DNA of 64,000 bases from Gentiana macrophylla (lineage: Eukaryota > Streptophyta > Magnoliopsida > Gentianales > Gentianaceae), in assembly GCA_026214975.1 (NCBI GenBank), contig CM047805.1, positions 108,619,845-108,683,844 of the forward strand, written 5' to 3'. Shown piece by piece: positions 34,961-45,800 of the stretch. Positions within the stretch are counted from its first letter, which is position 1. Every line of letters starts with the position of its first letter. The notes under the pieces were generated by a model. That model made no database searches and had not been told where the DNA came from. It was given only the letters and a program-made list of their open reading frames with translations. The translations under genes were made by a program, and so were the position numbers.

Positions 34961-35400
34961 CTTTTGAGCTTATGTGTGATGCAAGCAACACATCAGTTGG
35001 AGCAGCCCTGGGAAAAATGGAGGACAAAATATTTAAGCCTATCTATTACGCCAGTCGTAACCTTAACAGTGCCCAGAGGAATTATGCGACTACAGTGAAG
35101 GAACTCTTAGCTTTTATCTTTGCATTTGACAAGTTTCGAGCATATCTGATAGGATCGGAAGTCACTGTATTCACTGATCACGCAGCTCTGAAATACCTTC
35201 TAAACAAGCAAGACTCCAAACCGAGATTGTTAAGATGGATTCTACTCTTAAAGTGTTTGATGTCGAGATTAAGGATAAATAGGGAGCAACCTATTGAGAT
35301 CAGGGAGAGCTTTCCCGATGAACAACTTTTTTCCGTCTCAGTAGTAGCTCCAGTCGCATCTCAAACCCGACAGAATACAACAAGAGTGGGCTAGGTATAC
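34961..35400 (+). pseudogene. RNase H of gypsy D
   Basis: Frame 34972-35394 reads [71 protein letters not shown] and [11 protein letters not shown]. The DAS, KELLA and TDHAALKYL motifs of gypsy RNase H are intact, better than in G1. After about 35280 the frame drifts and ends in a stop before integrase. Confidence 0.87.
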
Positions 35401-36582
35401 CCTTGGTTTGCTAAAAATGTAAATAATCTAGCAGGAAGGTACCTACCACCGGAATTCACAAGTGCTGATATGAAAAAGCTCTTTACGGATCTGCCCTGAT
35501 ACCATTCTTAGGAGATGCATCCATGATGACGAGATTCCAAGTATTTTGAGCCAATGTCATTCTGGAGAAGCTGGAGGTCACTATGGAGTAACCAAGACAA
35601 CATCAAAGATATTGCAGTATGGATTCTATTGGCCAACAATTCATAAATATTCTTACGAGTTTACAAGAGCCTGTCATTCCTGTCAAATGACTGGTAACAT
35701 TTCCAAGCGGAATGAGATGCCACTGCATAGTATTCAATGTTTGGGGAATTGATTTTTTTGGGCCTTTCACATCATCAAAATAAAATCATTACATCCTAGT
35801 AGCAATTGATTATGTTTCCAAATGGGTGGAGGCAGTGTCCTCACCTACTAATGATGCCAGGGTTGTCCTGAGATGTCTTAAGACAAACATTTTGACGAGG
35901 TTTGGAGTGCCCAGAGCCATAATTAGTGACGGATGGAGCCATTTCTATAATACGTTGTTTGAGAAATTAATGTTGAGATATAGGCTTAGACATAAGATTG
36001 CAGCAGCATATCACCCCCAGATAAGTGGACAAGTGGAGGCCACGAACAGAGAGATTAAGAGGATCTTAGAGAAGACTGTGAATCCCACAAGGAAAAATTG
36101 GTCTTTGAAATTAGATGACGCTCTCTGGGCATACAGAACCGTTTACAAGACCACAATTGGGATGTCACCATATATGATCCTATTTGGAAAAGCGTGTCAC
36201 CTATCAGTGGAACTCGAGCACCGAGCCCTGTGGGCTATGAGGTTTCTAAACATGGATGAAAGTTTAGCCGTTGAGAAGAGATTATTAGAATTGAATAAGT
36301 TGGAGGAATTTAGACTTCAAGCGTATGAGAATGCAAAGATTTACAAGGAAAGAACTAAGTGCTTGCACAATAAAAAGATTCTCAACAACACATTTCAAGT
36401 TGGAGATAAGGTGCTGGTATATAATTCGCGTCTTCATCTTTTTCCTGGGAAACTGAAGTCTAGATAGTATGGACCACAAGCAGTCACAAAAGTTTTCAAT
36501 TCAAGCGCGTTTGAAGTTAAGAATGAATACTCTAGGAAGACTTTCATAGTAAACGGCCACAGGCTGAAACATTACCTATAGC
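35401..36582 (+). pseudogene. Integrase of gypsy D
   Basis: The zinc region reads CHSGEAGGHYG ... ACHSCQMTGNISKRNEMPL (35546-35752), followed by stops near 35750 and 35780. The core is in frame 35826-36467, with [10 protein letters not shown] just upstream (first Asp), IISDGWSHF (second Asp) and [10 protein letters not shown] (Glu), then [30 protein letters not shown] and [26 protein letters not shown] at 36465 is followed by the conserved tail (VNGHRLKHYL). Order and motifs equal G1 integrase. Confidence 0.88.
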
Positions 36583-38069
36583 ACAAGTATAACCCTGAAT
36601 TGGAAGTTTTTATGTTGGAAGATCCACTATACGAATAAATGAGCCCTATTAGTACAGTTGAGCTGGCGACTATAAATTCAGAACTATTTCTAAACCTTTA
36701 TTTACTGTTATTTTGTTTATTTTATGTTGTTTGAGTCAATAAAGTAGCATGACAATCGCAAGGTATTTTCATCACATTTATTTTCAGTCGTTTGGCTAGT
36801 GATATATGTGGTTTTTTCCTTCACGATTCTCGTGTGATACCCTCATAAAAGTTTTTGCATCTTGCTTAGGCCAACAAAAGAATAAAGTGGCTTAAAATGT
36901 TGTTGTGCATTCTTGAGGTATGCACAATTACCGCCACTTGATTTTCTTATTGCCCTTCGCATGTTACTCACAGTTTTTGGAAGTATTTTTGAATACAGTT
37001 AAATACTTGGAAGATGGATGACCTATGAGCCAATGATCACGCTCCAGGATTCACTATTTGGACTCAACCGACCAATTTCAGAGTTAAGTACCTTTTCTAT
37101 TTTCTGTTTTATTATTAGTTATTGGGGAAAATGTCTATAATAAGTGGGGAGTAAGGGTGGTCTTAGCTGGATAATAGATAAAGGGAAAATTTTTGAATTT
37201 TAAACACTGTTTTTATCTTACCTATTGCACGTTCCGAGTAAGGAATCGGTAGAAAAGGAGCCCAAGAACAATTTGAAGTTAGTTATAGAATATTCAATTT
37301 AGTATGGAAGAATGAGCATGTGTTATGTTGCATGAAGTAGTAACTTATTAATTGTTATTCTATCATTGCACTCAATTATTTGAGCTTGTAACCTGAGTGA
37401 GAAGTGTTTGAGATTAGATGATGAATTGTTTTAACCGGGAATCATTATTTGTCTGTCTATATACTTTAACAAATTGTTGTAGGACAAGGGAAGCAACTTG
37501 AATAACACAAAAGGTAAACCGGACAAAACAGACTTGTGAGAGAGAGAGAGAGAAAAAAAGTAAGAAATCTGCCAACAAAGCCGATAGAGTGTAAAACGCA
37601 TGGCTATTTCCAAAAAAGAGAAAAGCAGAAGAAAAATATTGATATAATAAATGCAGTGAGGGAAGCGAACTCGTAGCAAAAAGGGCACGACCCTTGTATA
37701 AAAAAAGAAACAAATGAAGACCCAAGAGTAAGACTCGGTCCCCAAGTCCGCCCGGCCGGATTAAGGTACCATGTTGTGTAACCAAGTCTGAAGGTAAGAT
37801 GAGCGAGTGTATGCGTATGTAAGTTAAGATTGTGGGGTTAATACAAATTGATTCTCTTCACGAACGCACTATCACGAAAGATTCATCACACGACACATTG
37901 ATGCATGATGGGTAGTGATTAATGGGGAGCTTATAGAATGTTGCTTGACATGTGTTCTGCTAGAAATCTTTATTTAATATGTGGTAGTTGATGGGGATTT
38001 CTCTTGGAGGTACATTCCGCCTTGATACTCTGCTCGAGGACGAGCAACGGGCTAGTGGGGGGTAGTAGA
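36583..38069 (+). other. 3' untranslated region and G-rich tract of gypsy D
   Basis: About 1.5 kb without recognisable coding sequence. Holds an internal G-rich tract AATAAGTGGGGAGTAAGG (about 37138-37155), a GA microsatellite (about 37538-37552) and, just before the LTR, TCGAGGACGAGCAACGG and GCTAGTGGGGGGTAGTAGA, the likely polypurine tract (38051-38069). The minus-strand hydrophobic ORFs at 37414-37785 are shadows. Confidence 0.6.
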
Positions 38070-38188
38070 TGATGCTCAAAACAGTATATCCAACGACATC
38101 AACATTCTGTCCAATACGAGCTAAAATAGTTGTTTCGACCTATAAGTATGAACCATTTTGAGTTGAATATCATATGTCGGGTTCGTGA
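38070..38188 (+). repeat. 3' LTR stub of gypsy D
   Basis: TGATGCTCAAAACAGTATATCC through GTCGGGTTCGTGA matches the first 119 bp of the 5' LTR. At 38189 a different sequence (TGTTGAAATAGTGTCC) begins and the rest of the LTR does not reappear downstream. Confidence 0.88.
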
Positions 38189-39520
38189 TGTTGAAATAGT
38201 GTCCTAAACCCAATCGGGTTGGTCGGATCATTTCTACTATTTCTTTATGATTATACATATATAATAAATGGCTTTTTATGTTGTCATATATTTGTTCGTT
38301 AAAGAACCAATTATGAATTATTATATGATAACATCCTTAGTATTAAACTGTGATAGAGAAACCATTATAGGCGATTATGGTTGATTAGATCTCTAATCAC
38401 TTTAATAAGTTTGATACTTAAATGTCTCCAGGCTGATGTACTATTAAACAGGGCATTGATAGTACGTACATGCTAGCACGTATTAGATGTCTTCTGTCTT
38501 TAAGGGCAAGGATAGATCTCGTCTATCGAAGAGTAGAGACACTTTGACTGTACGTGGGCGTGTATTAGATAATGCATACGTTAGACTGACACACTTACAC
38601 TGTTAAGTGTCACTATGTGACGGTTGCGTAATTATCCTTAGGACCGAGTCTACATGGCATCACGGTGTGGATTGTCATGCTTTGACACTATTGAGGTTTC
38701 CCCTAACCATGGGGTGATCATGAGATAGTGATTGAGTGTGATACGAAGCATGCAGAGTATACATGTTAGGTCATCGGGGAATCGCATACCCTATGAATAA
38801 GGGTAAATATCCGGAAGGGCCTTCTTATAAGAAATGTCTTACTCTCGTCAATCTTTGCAAAGTGGAAGTAAATGAGTTACTTCGAGAGAGCATGATATCC
38901 AGATTATAAGATATGGTCGTCAATGCTTGACACTCGACATACGACCGTATGGATATTATTACAGCGATAGGATTCTATTTAAACGCTATCCGATCACATA
39001 AAAGGTTGTAGTCATTGCGTATTGACTCTTCCAATGATTGGGGGTCATGGACGTGTTGCTAGACGCTATCCATGATCGTTAGAGGTAAAGGGCATTTTCG
39101 TAATTGCGTCTTATGTCTACGGCCAACATATTCGGAAGCCTATTGGGTCACATACATATGAACATCGAGTCGGATTAAAATGTTGTTATAGTTGATGACC
39201 AAATAAGGAAAGTTATCTCAAGACTATAAATGTTATAGTGGTTAATTAATATGGTGGTATTTATTTATTATGATTAAATATAATACAAGATATTAATTAT
39301 GTTGATTAATTAAAGATATGTATATAGATACATAATTTCGAAATATTTATATATGGTATACATGTATTTTGCAAATTAATTAATCATAGTATTATATTAA
39401 TTGATGAATATTCCGGAAGCCAATTTATGGCTAAAGGTGGCACAATTTGTAGTGTATTAGGATACATTTGAATTGTGCAATTTAAATAATATTGCATATT
39501 CATTAAATAGACCAACTATT
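38189..39520 (+). mobile_element. Copia LTR fragment E1 (plus orientation)
   Basis: Starts TGTTGAAATAGTGTCC directly at the break in D's 3' LTR. It is about 1.3 kb of non-coding, moderately AT-rich sequence without repeats, with the look of a long copia LTR. No primer site or coding region follows. The right boundary is uncertain because the sequence runs into E2 without a clear terminal CA. The family is not identified. Confidence 0.5.
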
Positions 39521-40609
39521 TAATTTATTCTCGAGGTTCCATAAAATAAGAAAACACTCGCGTGTTAGGAGCCAACCCGGGGACCATTGACCTATAACCA
39601 GTAGCTACAATAAATTGAATAAAATATTCACCGAACAGAATATTTATACTCAACTTATTAATTCCGGAATTACACAACGATAAATCCGAAACTGAACTCT
39701 ATCGATTATAGATATAACTTATTCTCAAAACGTCGAGTCGAGTCCATAAGTGTCCATTGATACAACCATTTCATATAAACTAACCTCTATAGACTATCCG
39801 TACTGAAGTAGGATTATTTCCGTAAACCTTCTTCATTACAACTTATCCTTCTTTACCATTAACCCACAAGTGATCAATTAGTTTATAACCAATACGAACT
39901 CCCGGGATCGATCAGTTTCTAGGATTAACAAATAAGAGGATTGTCTTTCTACTTCCCGCAGGAAGGAATGCATTCCATATCTGTTAGACACACACTTCTC
40001 ATTCATTCCAGAATAGTGCCAACGTGAAAGTGATTCGGACCGCGCCTCTTAGCGATCCTTAACGAACACATCAAACCCTATCCTAAAACAAGTAGGAGAA
40101 TGCAATCACTTCAGGATTAAAGTTAATCCATATTTGATCATCTAGTGATATAATAAGATTTCTCAATCACGGAATTATATGAGAAACGCAGATTGAATCG
40201 GTCCAGTCCTATATGACTCTCATCATATATAAATGCCCCACTTAGACAACCAATGTCGACGGTCCGGATAGGACGGTCACACCATAAAGTGTTCTAGGCG
40301 CATTATTGGTGGTTTAATCAATAGACCCCATAATTTGATTAACTTCACCCCGGGCTAACATTTCAAGTGTATCACCATAAACTCAATCCTCATGTGTGAC
40401 ACACACTAAGTTATATGGCTACATATGATACGACTTGGGGTTTTCAGTAGTGTATTACTTACAAGCACGAAATAAGTAATAAGATGAGAATAAATGTGTC
40501 ATTTATTAATTCTAAAAACAATTACATAATTTTTTTTTGGGCGCTACTTCCAACAATCTCCCACTTGTCCGTAAGGACAAGCAACAATTGTCTTTCGGGC
40601 ACACTATAT
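39521..40609 (-). mobile_element. Copia LTR fragment E2 with polypurine tract (minus orientation)
   Basis: On the minus strand GGACAAGTGGGAGAT (plus 40557-40571) is a classic copia polypurine tract and is followed by an LTR start TGTTGGAAGTAGCGCCC (40552 downwards). The LTR continues for about 1 kb to around 39521, where it meets E1 head-on. About 40 bp of internal sequence (40572-40609) remains before a B LTR piece begins. The left boundary is approximate. Confidence 0.55.
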
Positions 40610-41043
40610 CTAACAATAACAAGTTAAAAAACACAGAAACAAGAAGAACACATATTTAACGTGGTTTCTGACAATGTGCCGACTACTCCATGGACAAACG
40701 AGGATTATTTTATTATCCCGAGAAAGTTACAAGTTACAATTAATGCAGATGATATTTATAGCCTTGGAAATCCAACCCTAACCGACTTAACAGCCAAACC
40801 AGATAATGACTGTAATACCCATAAGTAACTTTATCCAAAACGGAAAACCATGCAAACGTGTTCCCCAAGTATCACTGTGAACCAACTCAGCAAACCAAGC
40901 TCAGTAGATGATCAGTCTGCTGACCCCATTCAGCAAAACAACAAACTCAGCAGACACCTTCAGGCCTTGCTGACCACCATAATTTCCACACGGATTCAAT
41001 ACAGTATCCCACTCAGCTAACCAAACTTAGTAGCATAATTTAA
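40610..41043 (-). repeat. B LTR 3, truncated at both ends
   Basis: Matches B LTR 2 from AACAAGTTAAAAAACACAG to AGCATAATTTAAGT, including the uninterrupted AATTAATGCAGATG site. It lacks the first part next to the primer site and the last bases before the polypurine tract, where an ATT microsatellite begins. It is in the right place and orientation to be the outer LTR of B internal copy 2. Confidence 0.82.
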
Positions 41044-41044
41044 G

Positions 41045-41045
<1 letters not shown>

Positions 41046-41118
<73 letters not shown>
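41046..41118. repeat. (ATT)n microsatellite
   Basis: About 24 uninterrupted ATT units, ending in ATATTTTTTTGGG. It marks the boundary between the transposon block and the less repetitive region to the right. Confidence 0.97.
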
Positions 41119-41119
<1 letters not shown>

Positions 41120-41192
41120 TTTTTTGGGAGTCGGTGGGGGTGGGTGGGGACATGGTGGTGTCATTTTATACTAGCAGATTAACATTTTGGTC

Positions 41193-41201
41193 TATATAAA
41201 T
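41193..41201 (+). promoter_or_regulatory. TATA box of the cysteine-rich peptide gene
   Basis: TATATAAAT about 109 bp upstream of the ATG at 41302. The intervening sequence (ACTTATCTCCACAGTCTCACC and on) looks like a plant transcription start and 5' UTR: pyrimidine-rich then A-rich, with no upstream ATG that I can see between about 41225 and 41301. Confidence 0.6.
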
Positions 41202-41301
41202 AGGACTCTAGGTAACTAGTACTTATCTCCACAGTCTCACCCAAGCAATTATCAACGTACGTACGTAGATAACATCACCAAGAATTAATAGGGAGAATAT
41301 T

Positions 41302-41356
41302 ATGGGAAAGCTGGTGATTAATGTACTTGTTATTTTGCTCATCGTTTCTTCTTCTG
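41302..41356 (+). CDS. Exon 1 of a secreted cysteine-rich peptide (signal peptide)
   Basis: ATG at 41302 opens 18 codons encoding MGKLVINVLVILLIVSSS, a short positively charged start and a strongly hydrophobic core, as in a plant secretory signal peptide. It is followed by one extra base and a GTAATT donor (41357). The unspliced frame stops four codons later (TAG), so splicing is required. The phase-1 junction fits the acceptor at 47398-47399, where exon 2 continues in frame and carries the cysteine-rich part. A TATA box lies upstream at 41193. Together this supports one gene whose product enters the secretory pathway. The long distance to exon 2 is unusual, and a lost nearer exon cannot be excluded. 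Confidence 0.6.
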
Positions 41357-41401
41357 GTAATTATTAGTATACATGCATAATCATTTGTTTCCCTACCGCC
41401 T

Positions 41402-41404
<3 letters not shown>

Positions 41405-41452
<48 letters not shown>

Positions 41453-41470
41453 GTGCATTATGCACGGGAT
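41405..41470. repeat. (AT)n tract followed by a perfect palindrome
   Basis: About 22 AT units, then AAA and the hairpin CCCGTGCAT-T-ATGCACGGG (41452-41470; 9-bp arms, one-base loop). Such a GC-rich hairpin beside an AT tract can mark the end of a non-autonomous element, but no partner end was found. Confidence 0.7.
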
Positions 41471-42949
41471 GATATGTAATTGCAAAACAAATACGACAAT
41501 TTTGCGCTTAGTCCTTATAGTTATAATTATACATATAATTTCTTTTGCACAGCAAGGAAATGAAAAGCATTAAAAACTTCATTTTATATAACCAAATCAA
41601 GAGGAGGTATTATCCAAAGGCAACAAAACAATTATAGAATCAATCTCAGCAAAGGAAAATTTTAAATAAATTACCCCTTCAATACAAATTTCAAGATAAA
41701 AGAATAATGCAAATTTCTGTTTTTCCTTTTGTTTCGTTACAACAAAGGAAAATGTTAAATAACTTACACATTCAATACAAATTTCAAGATAAATAAAAAA
41801 GAAAATAAAGCAAACTTTTATTTTTTTTCCTTTTGTTTCGACGCAAACAGAATTTCATGTTAATAAAAGCATAAACTCGTATACCTACAAAGTTATGCGA
41901 TACTGTTGGACGGGCGTTTGTTGATGCTGCAACTTTAACTGAAGATGCTGTCCAAAAAAAGAAAGAGACAAAAACCGCAGCATGCTTGTGTGTGTGTGTA
42001 GGAATTTCATCTACCTGCCTCGGAAATTTGTATCATCCTTCCACTCAATCTTGTAAACAATAGACGATTTAAATTAAATTATTAACCTAAACGGAAATCT
42101 TCGAAACCAGGTTTTGAGATTACATCCAAAACCAAAAACTAAAAGAAAATATTACTCATTTAGGAAGGGGATCATTTTCATGTGTTGATCAATCCCCTAT
42201 TTAGGTCCATTATGTGCCTAGCAGGGAAGGAAAAATTAAGAGGAAAAAAATCTCAATAAATTGAACATGTAAAAAGCTCACCTTCAACATCTGATGGATG
42301 AAACAAAAAAGACCAAAAACATTTGTTATCTGCAACGGCGTCTATCATGAATGGGTAAGTGTTTCTCATTTATTCAGGCACCATATCTCGACTCTTCCAA
42401 ATTATAAAAGCACCCTACGTACGTACAATCCAAGCAAATGAGTTGAATATACTCCACAATCATTTTTATACGAATAGTCATCATTATCATGTTTCTATAG
42501 TCCTCAAACTCTACATGAGAAAACTATTTTTATTTTTGTCATAGGAAAAAACAACAATTTGGGACTATATAGGTACAGAAGATGACAAAAAGGAAGAGAA
42601 ATGTCTATGTGATCTTCTGAATTATATAAATACCTTATATGAATTTGGAATCACATTAACAACTCAAAGAATCTTGCATCAGGAAAAAATAAACTCAAGG
42701 AATCTTATGTAAAAGGTGAAATCCATTTTTCATTGGAAGACGCAATAAGCCTAAGATTTTAAATTTACAATATTACTATCATCACTTTGAAGCTTATAGT
42801 TTATCCTAACAAATGAAACCCGAAAAAGAAAACTAAGACTACTTCAATAGTTTGATGAAATCAAATTATTAGTCCAGCTGACAATATATCTGAAGAATGA
42901 TGCATGAAAGGCATAATGTAAAATATACCATTTGTTATTTCATCATATT

Positions 42950-44755
42950 GTAGGCAACATATGAGAGATTTCACTCTTAAACCGTGGATTCCTCTCTGTC
43001 GGTCTGTCATTTCCTCACCGTTGGGCACCACCACGGTGCTTTTCTCCATGAATTCCACCATTCCTTCAAAGGCTCGGTTTATGATGTCGGAATATGAAGG
43101 TTAATCCACTTCCAAAAGAAAATCAAAACTGGTATGGACTGGAGCAGTCAAAAGACAGGAAGTTGTAACTTCTTGCATATTACTCTCTCATAATAAAGTT
43201 AAATAGCTAAATCACTTAACGGGCTCAAAATGGTGCAATCCCATTAGTTTCTTTTTAAAGTAATATATTAATGTTGGCTATAAAAAAATGGAGCAAATAA
43301 GTAAGAATGAACTCTACCGATGGAAGCTGCAGCAATGCATTATCACTCCAATTAAACTCACAAAGAGGCTAATGCAAGTATGCACTTCCGGCCAACTTTC
43401 CAAGCTGTTGCGACCTCATTCTCGCTCTCCTCAAGTATATTCTGGAACATCTTTATTTAACAATTGATCAAAGACAAATATAAGAGAACTTAGATTCTTC
43501 AGTTACTATATAAATACTTAAACTATAACCAAGAAACTGAAATTTCAACTTCTCTCAAATAGAAATTCAAGATTAAATGTAGTAAAATCGATAAAGGCAA
43601 TTCAAAACATACTTAAGAGATGAAAAATAATAAGTCGCATCACCTTAACATACATTTATCCCTAGAGGAACCAATAACAACCTGTTTCAATAATCTATTT
43701 AACATTCATCATTATTCATCGATAGATAAGTTTTAAACCCATTCATTGACAACACAAAAATATACTCATAACTCTTAATGTTAAAAAGCGCTCGTGCACT
43801 TAACTCTAAACCATGATAAAGAAGAAAACATCCTCTCTCGCGGTCTCATGTGAATTCGCGTAGTCCCTCTTCGGAACTGCATCTTAAAAACTTTTTTCAG
43901 TGACAAAAACAACATAAAACGAACCAAAAAAAACACGAATCGATAAATTGCGTATATGAAGTTCAATTCCATAAAAAAAAAAACTGACCTGCAAGATCAT
44001 GCAACTTTCTGGCAAAAATAGCAGCTGACAAATACATTGGATGGAGATTACCCTGAAAATTTTGGATGTAAACATATGCAATACTATGTAATGTGAAATG
44101 GTGAGAATCATTAAAAGCTTGTTAGTACCTGAGAGTACATGTCAGTAGTAGACATCATCACAAATCATTAACATACAAAATGTATAAAAATGGCACAATG
44201 CCAAGTACCATTCGGAAAACTAAGATATATCAATGTTGGAGTTGTCAAGTCAAATAAGTGAAACGTCCAGCTATATGCTTCACCAAAACCAATTATCCAA
44301 ACAACACCATCACTCACATGACCATGTGGCTTTTGAAATTTCAAATTGTTCAATAGCAATATCAAACATCTAGGATTACATATTAGAGGAAATATCTATT
44401 CACAAAAAAATACTATCTTCTTTCATTTATGCATTTGGACAACAATTTTTAATCATAGCCTTGCAACAGAAACTTCAAACTCAGATGTGACAATGCACAA
44501 TTAGGATTTCCTCCACATCAGATACAACTTGCCTTTTCTATCATTGAATGTATTTTTGCTACTCCTATAGTCATCATTCGTCTCGGGTCAAGAAAAAACA
44601 ATTAATAAACATACGAAAAAGAGAAAAAAGAATCACCATCTTGAAAACTCTCAGTTTTCCTGTATGTATGTCTTGGCCTCGTGCCATCCTCGGTTGATCC
44701 ACCACAGCAAGAAGCCAGAAAGAGACTTCAAATGCAAATCCCTGAAATAATCAAA
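42950..44755 (-). other. Splice-bounded ORF islands on the minus strand
   Basis: Several short minus-strand open segments are bounded by acceptable splice sites. 44641-44743 lies between TTATTTCAG and GTGATT and reads AFEVSFWLLAVVDQPRMARG in one frame. 43991-44055 lies between TTTTCAG and GTCAGT and reads GNLHPMYLSAAIFARKLHDL. 43370-43455 reads EESENEVATAWKVGRKCILA. 42960-43090 reads AFEGMVEFMEKSTVVVPNGE. They could be exons of one minus-strand gene or captured gene fragments. I do not recognise the family. Confidence 0.25.
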
Positions 44756-45059
44756 TTAAAACATAAGAACTGTTCTCATCCTTCAAAATTCTATATAAAA
44801 ATGCGATGTTTACAACAAAATAGCACAAAAAGCACATAAAACTGTTCTCATCCTCAAAATTTCATATGAAAATGCGATCTTTACAACGAAACAGCACAAA
44901 AAGCATGTAAAAATCAAGTTTTTTGAATGATAATCTTCATGGATCAAGAAAACTTCAATGCATTCTGTGATATTTTCCGATGATATTTAACAGAACAGAG
45001 GATTTTTTTTGAGGGATGATCTTCTGTTTGCTTTAAGCCATGCCCCAAAAGGTAGAATT

Positions 45060-45800
45060 TTTGTCTCCTTTTCTGTAATCTCAGATGAGAGTAGCTTACA
45101 AAACATGAGCATGTGGTCACACAGCCCGCAATCGAAGCAGAGACATGGCAATCTTTCTTATTGGATGAGGGCCTTGACTGGATTTTCTCCTTGCGGTGCT
45201 ACTGTGATGAAGCGCCTGAGAGGTTGCTGAGGTTGATCCTTCCTCTGAATCTGAATAATCGTATCCCAGAGACCGACAATTCCCGGATTTGCATCTGATC
45301 ACATTGAAGAAATGAAGAATCTAGTCTTCCTGCAACAGCAGCGGTGTAAAATTTCAATGCAAACCCCAAATATGCACATAAAAAAAAGTGGGTCTACGTA
45401 CCGGTTTTCATCCCAATTTTTCAGGGTAAGGAGGTAATCATCGAATGCCCATGGCTCATTTTCCAGAATCCATTTGGGTTTGTTTTCATCATTAAAGACG
45501 AATTGATAGATGTTTCTTTTTTCCATTTTGATTACGTCGAAATCAATACCCCAAGCACGTATCATCCCGATTTTGAGACCTCTGATTTGGATATCTTTCG
45601 CCGCATAGAATTTCCAATGAGGCTGCTGTTGCACACTTCCTATCCCGCAGTCAAATCGTCTTCTGTGATTTCGATTGATTGTTCTTCATCTTCTGTGTTT
45701 GGTAAAGAGGTGAGGAGATCCCTTAAGGTTGAGTGCCGTAACTGCTCCTGTGGAGATGGCGGCGCTCCTTTAATGGAGATTAGGGCTTCAGAGGAGAATG
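45060..45800 (-). pseudogene. DUF4283/zinc-knuckle gene remnant (At4g02000-like)
   Basis: On the minus strand the reading IEITEDDLTAG, EVCNSSLIGKFYAAKD, MIRAWGIDFDVIKMEKRNIYQFVFND and WILENEPWAFDDYLLTLKNWDEN (45800 down to 45402) matches plant DUF4283 proteins, a large family related to LINE ORF1 and often flanked by retroelements. A GTACGT donor at 45401 and a TTGCAG acceptor at 45331 define an intron. A CCHC knuckle of the expected type, CFDCGLCDHMLMFC, is readable near 45100-45143, but in a frame different from the one entering exon 2. There is a stop or missing residue near LTAG-EVC and no clear ATG. The 5' coding end lies in a tandem repeat. Confidence 0.7.

Larger units (their letters stand above)
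29617..38188 (+). mobile_element. Gypsy element D (Athila-like), 3' LTR truncated
   Basis: 5' LTR (29617-31063), tRNA-Asp primer site, gag, protease, RT, RNase H and integrase in gypsy order, a 1.5-kb 3' untranslated region, a G-rich tract and only 119 bp of the 3' LTR before copia fragment E1 begins. The bases left of the 5' LTR are ATCGA. The matching right duplication is lost. Its LTR is the source family of solo LTRs C and C'. Every domain has stops or frameshifts. It is inserted in integrase of B copy 2. Confidence 0.9.
18482..41043 (-). mobile_element. Copia B tandem array (Tork/Tnt1-like) with nested insertions
   Basis: Minus-strand order is LTR (24871-25424) shared between two internal regions. 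Internal copy 1 (18796-24870) lies to its left and internal copy 2 (25425-29616 and beyond) to its right. Outer LTR pieces are at 18482-18795 and 40610-41043. The polypurine and RNase H ends face the left LTRs and gag faces the shared LTR, so the arrangement is LTR-internal-LTR-internal-LTR. Both internal copies contain the same solo LTR at the same base. The Gag (FSLWHIKMRALLKQQGLW) and short 554-bp LTR suggest the Tork/Tnt1 lineage. All frames are broken. Confidence 0.85.

Noticed and set aside
37414..37785. Two overlapping hydrophobic minus-strand ORFs
   Set aside because: They lie in the 3' untranslated region of gypsy D over a GA-rich stretch. Composition explains the hydrophobicity and there is no promoter or homology.
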